Shown: piece after piece, positions 13,857-13,935 of the stretch | Position numbering within the stretch: position 1 is the stretch's first letter | Layout of the letters: each line of letters starts with the position of its first letter | The notes under the pieces: model-generated | The model's input: only the letters and a program-made list of their open reading frames with translations | The model's database searches: none | What the model was told of the DNA's origin: nothing | Position numbers and translations under genes: made by a program | Origin: Gammaproteobacteria bacterium | GTDB lineage: Bacteria; Pseudomonadota; Gammaproteobacteria; Steroidobacterales; Steroidobacteraceae | Length of the DNA: 13,935 nucleotides | NCBI GenBank assembly: GCA_030830595.1 | Contig: JAURMS010000264.1 | Span: forward strand, 1-13,935 | Direction of reading: 5' to 3'

Positions 13857-13935
13857 ATGGCAAGGAGGGTACATCACTACAAGCGCAGCAGTCGGCAGGA
13901 GACGCCGGAGCTGGACATGACGACCTTCATGAACC
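13857..13935 (+). CDS. ExbD/TolR-type motor subunit, N-terminal 26 residues only
   Basis: ATG at 13857, five bases after the exbB stop; the frame runs off the right edge. The visible chain is MARRVHHYKRSS, RQETPELD and MTTFMN. This is the basic cytoplasmic tail followed by the D/E-L-D-M-T-x-F-x-(D/N) entry to the single membrane helix of ExbD/TolR, and it lies in the expected place after exbB. The residue aligned with the proton-carrying Asp25 of E. coli ExbD (NVTPFID) is Asn26. Identification depends on this short motif plus context. Confidence 0.8.
   Translation, partial: MARRVHHYKRSSRQETPELDMTTFMN

Noticed and set aside
12817..13863. Minus-strand open frame of 348 codons
   Set aside because: It is antisense to the TPR, small exported and ExbB genes, whose identities are clear.

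Overview
The window is high-GC proteobacterial DNA. Gene content (bacterial homospermidine synthase, S9 peptidase, EamA transporter, exported YbjN protein, TPR/ExbB/ExbD cluster) and sigma70-like signals suggest a gammaproteobacterium of the Chromatiales/Xanthomonadales kind. That placement is inference from gene content only.

Layout. (1) 1-1341, minus: homospermidine synthase (hss), lacking only its last ~30 residues at the window edge. (2) 1342-1557: intergenic region with an 11-bp-phased GTCAT direct-repeat array resembling a Pho box, a strong plus-strand intrinsic terminator with no obvious gene to terminate, and a probable promoter for the next operon. (3) 1558-5300, plus: a tight four-gene operon encoding an exported S9 prolyl-oligopeptidase-type peptidase, an EamA/DMT transporter, an exported YbjN-domain protein and acylphosphatase. 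(4) 5302-6276, minus: a convergent accessory gene for a secreted protein with a bacterial beta-repeat and a DUF1566/Lcl C-terminal domain, with its own near-consensus promoter in an AT-rich patch. (5) About 6400-6684: no gene; two matching GGCGGA/TCCGCC inverted repeats, then a probable promoter. (6) 6685-6858: a c-di-GMP-I (GEMM-I) riboswitch with a readable translational expression platform. (7) 6859-13935, plus: a translationally coupled operon of a small periplasmic coiled-coil/beta protein, a 626-aa helical-repeat protein, a 979-aa TPR lipoprotein, a 222-aa TPR protein, an 87-aa exported protein, ExbB/TolQ, and the start of ExbD/TolR. The operon runs off the right edge.

The main discovery is the combination of (6) and (7). 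A c-di-GMP aptamer sits directly upstream of an envelope machine built from ExbB/ExbD-type motor subunits and periplasmic/outer-membrane TPR proteins. Its architecture recalls the Agl/Glt gliding core of Myxococcus and the related uncharacterised gammaproteobacterial clusters. The leader shows two mutually exclusive pairings. The conserved aptamer segment GGGCAAAG (6705-6712) is perfectly complementary to CTTTGCCC (6816-6823), and that same downstream strand can instead pair over 11 bp with the ribosome binding site GGGGAAGCAAC (6848-6858). The simplest reading is an OFF switch: high c-di-GMP closes the RBS and shuts down the whole coupled operon. The ExbB and ExbD encoded here also appear to lack the acidic residues (E. 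coli ExbB Glu176, ExbD Asp25) normally tied to proton conduction, so this pair may be a structural or partner motor, with a canonical pair possibly encoded beyond the window.
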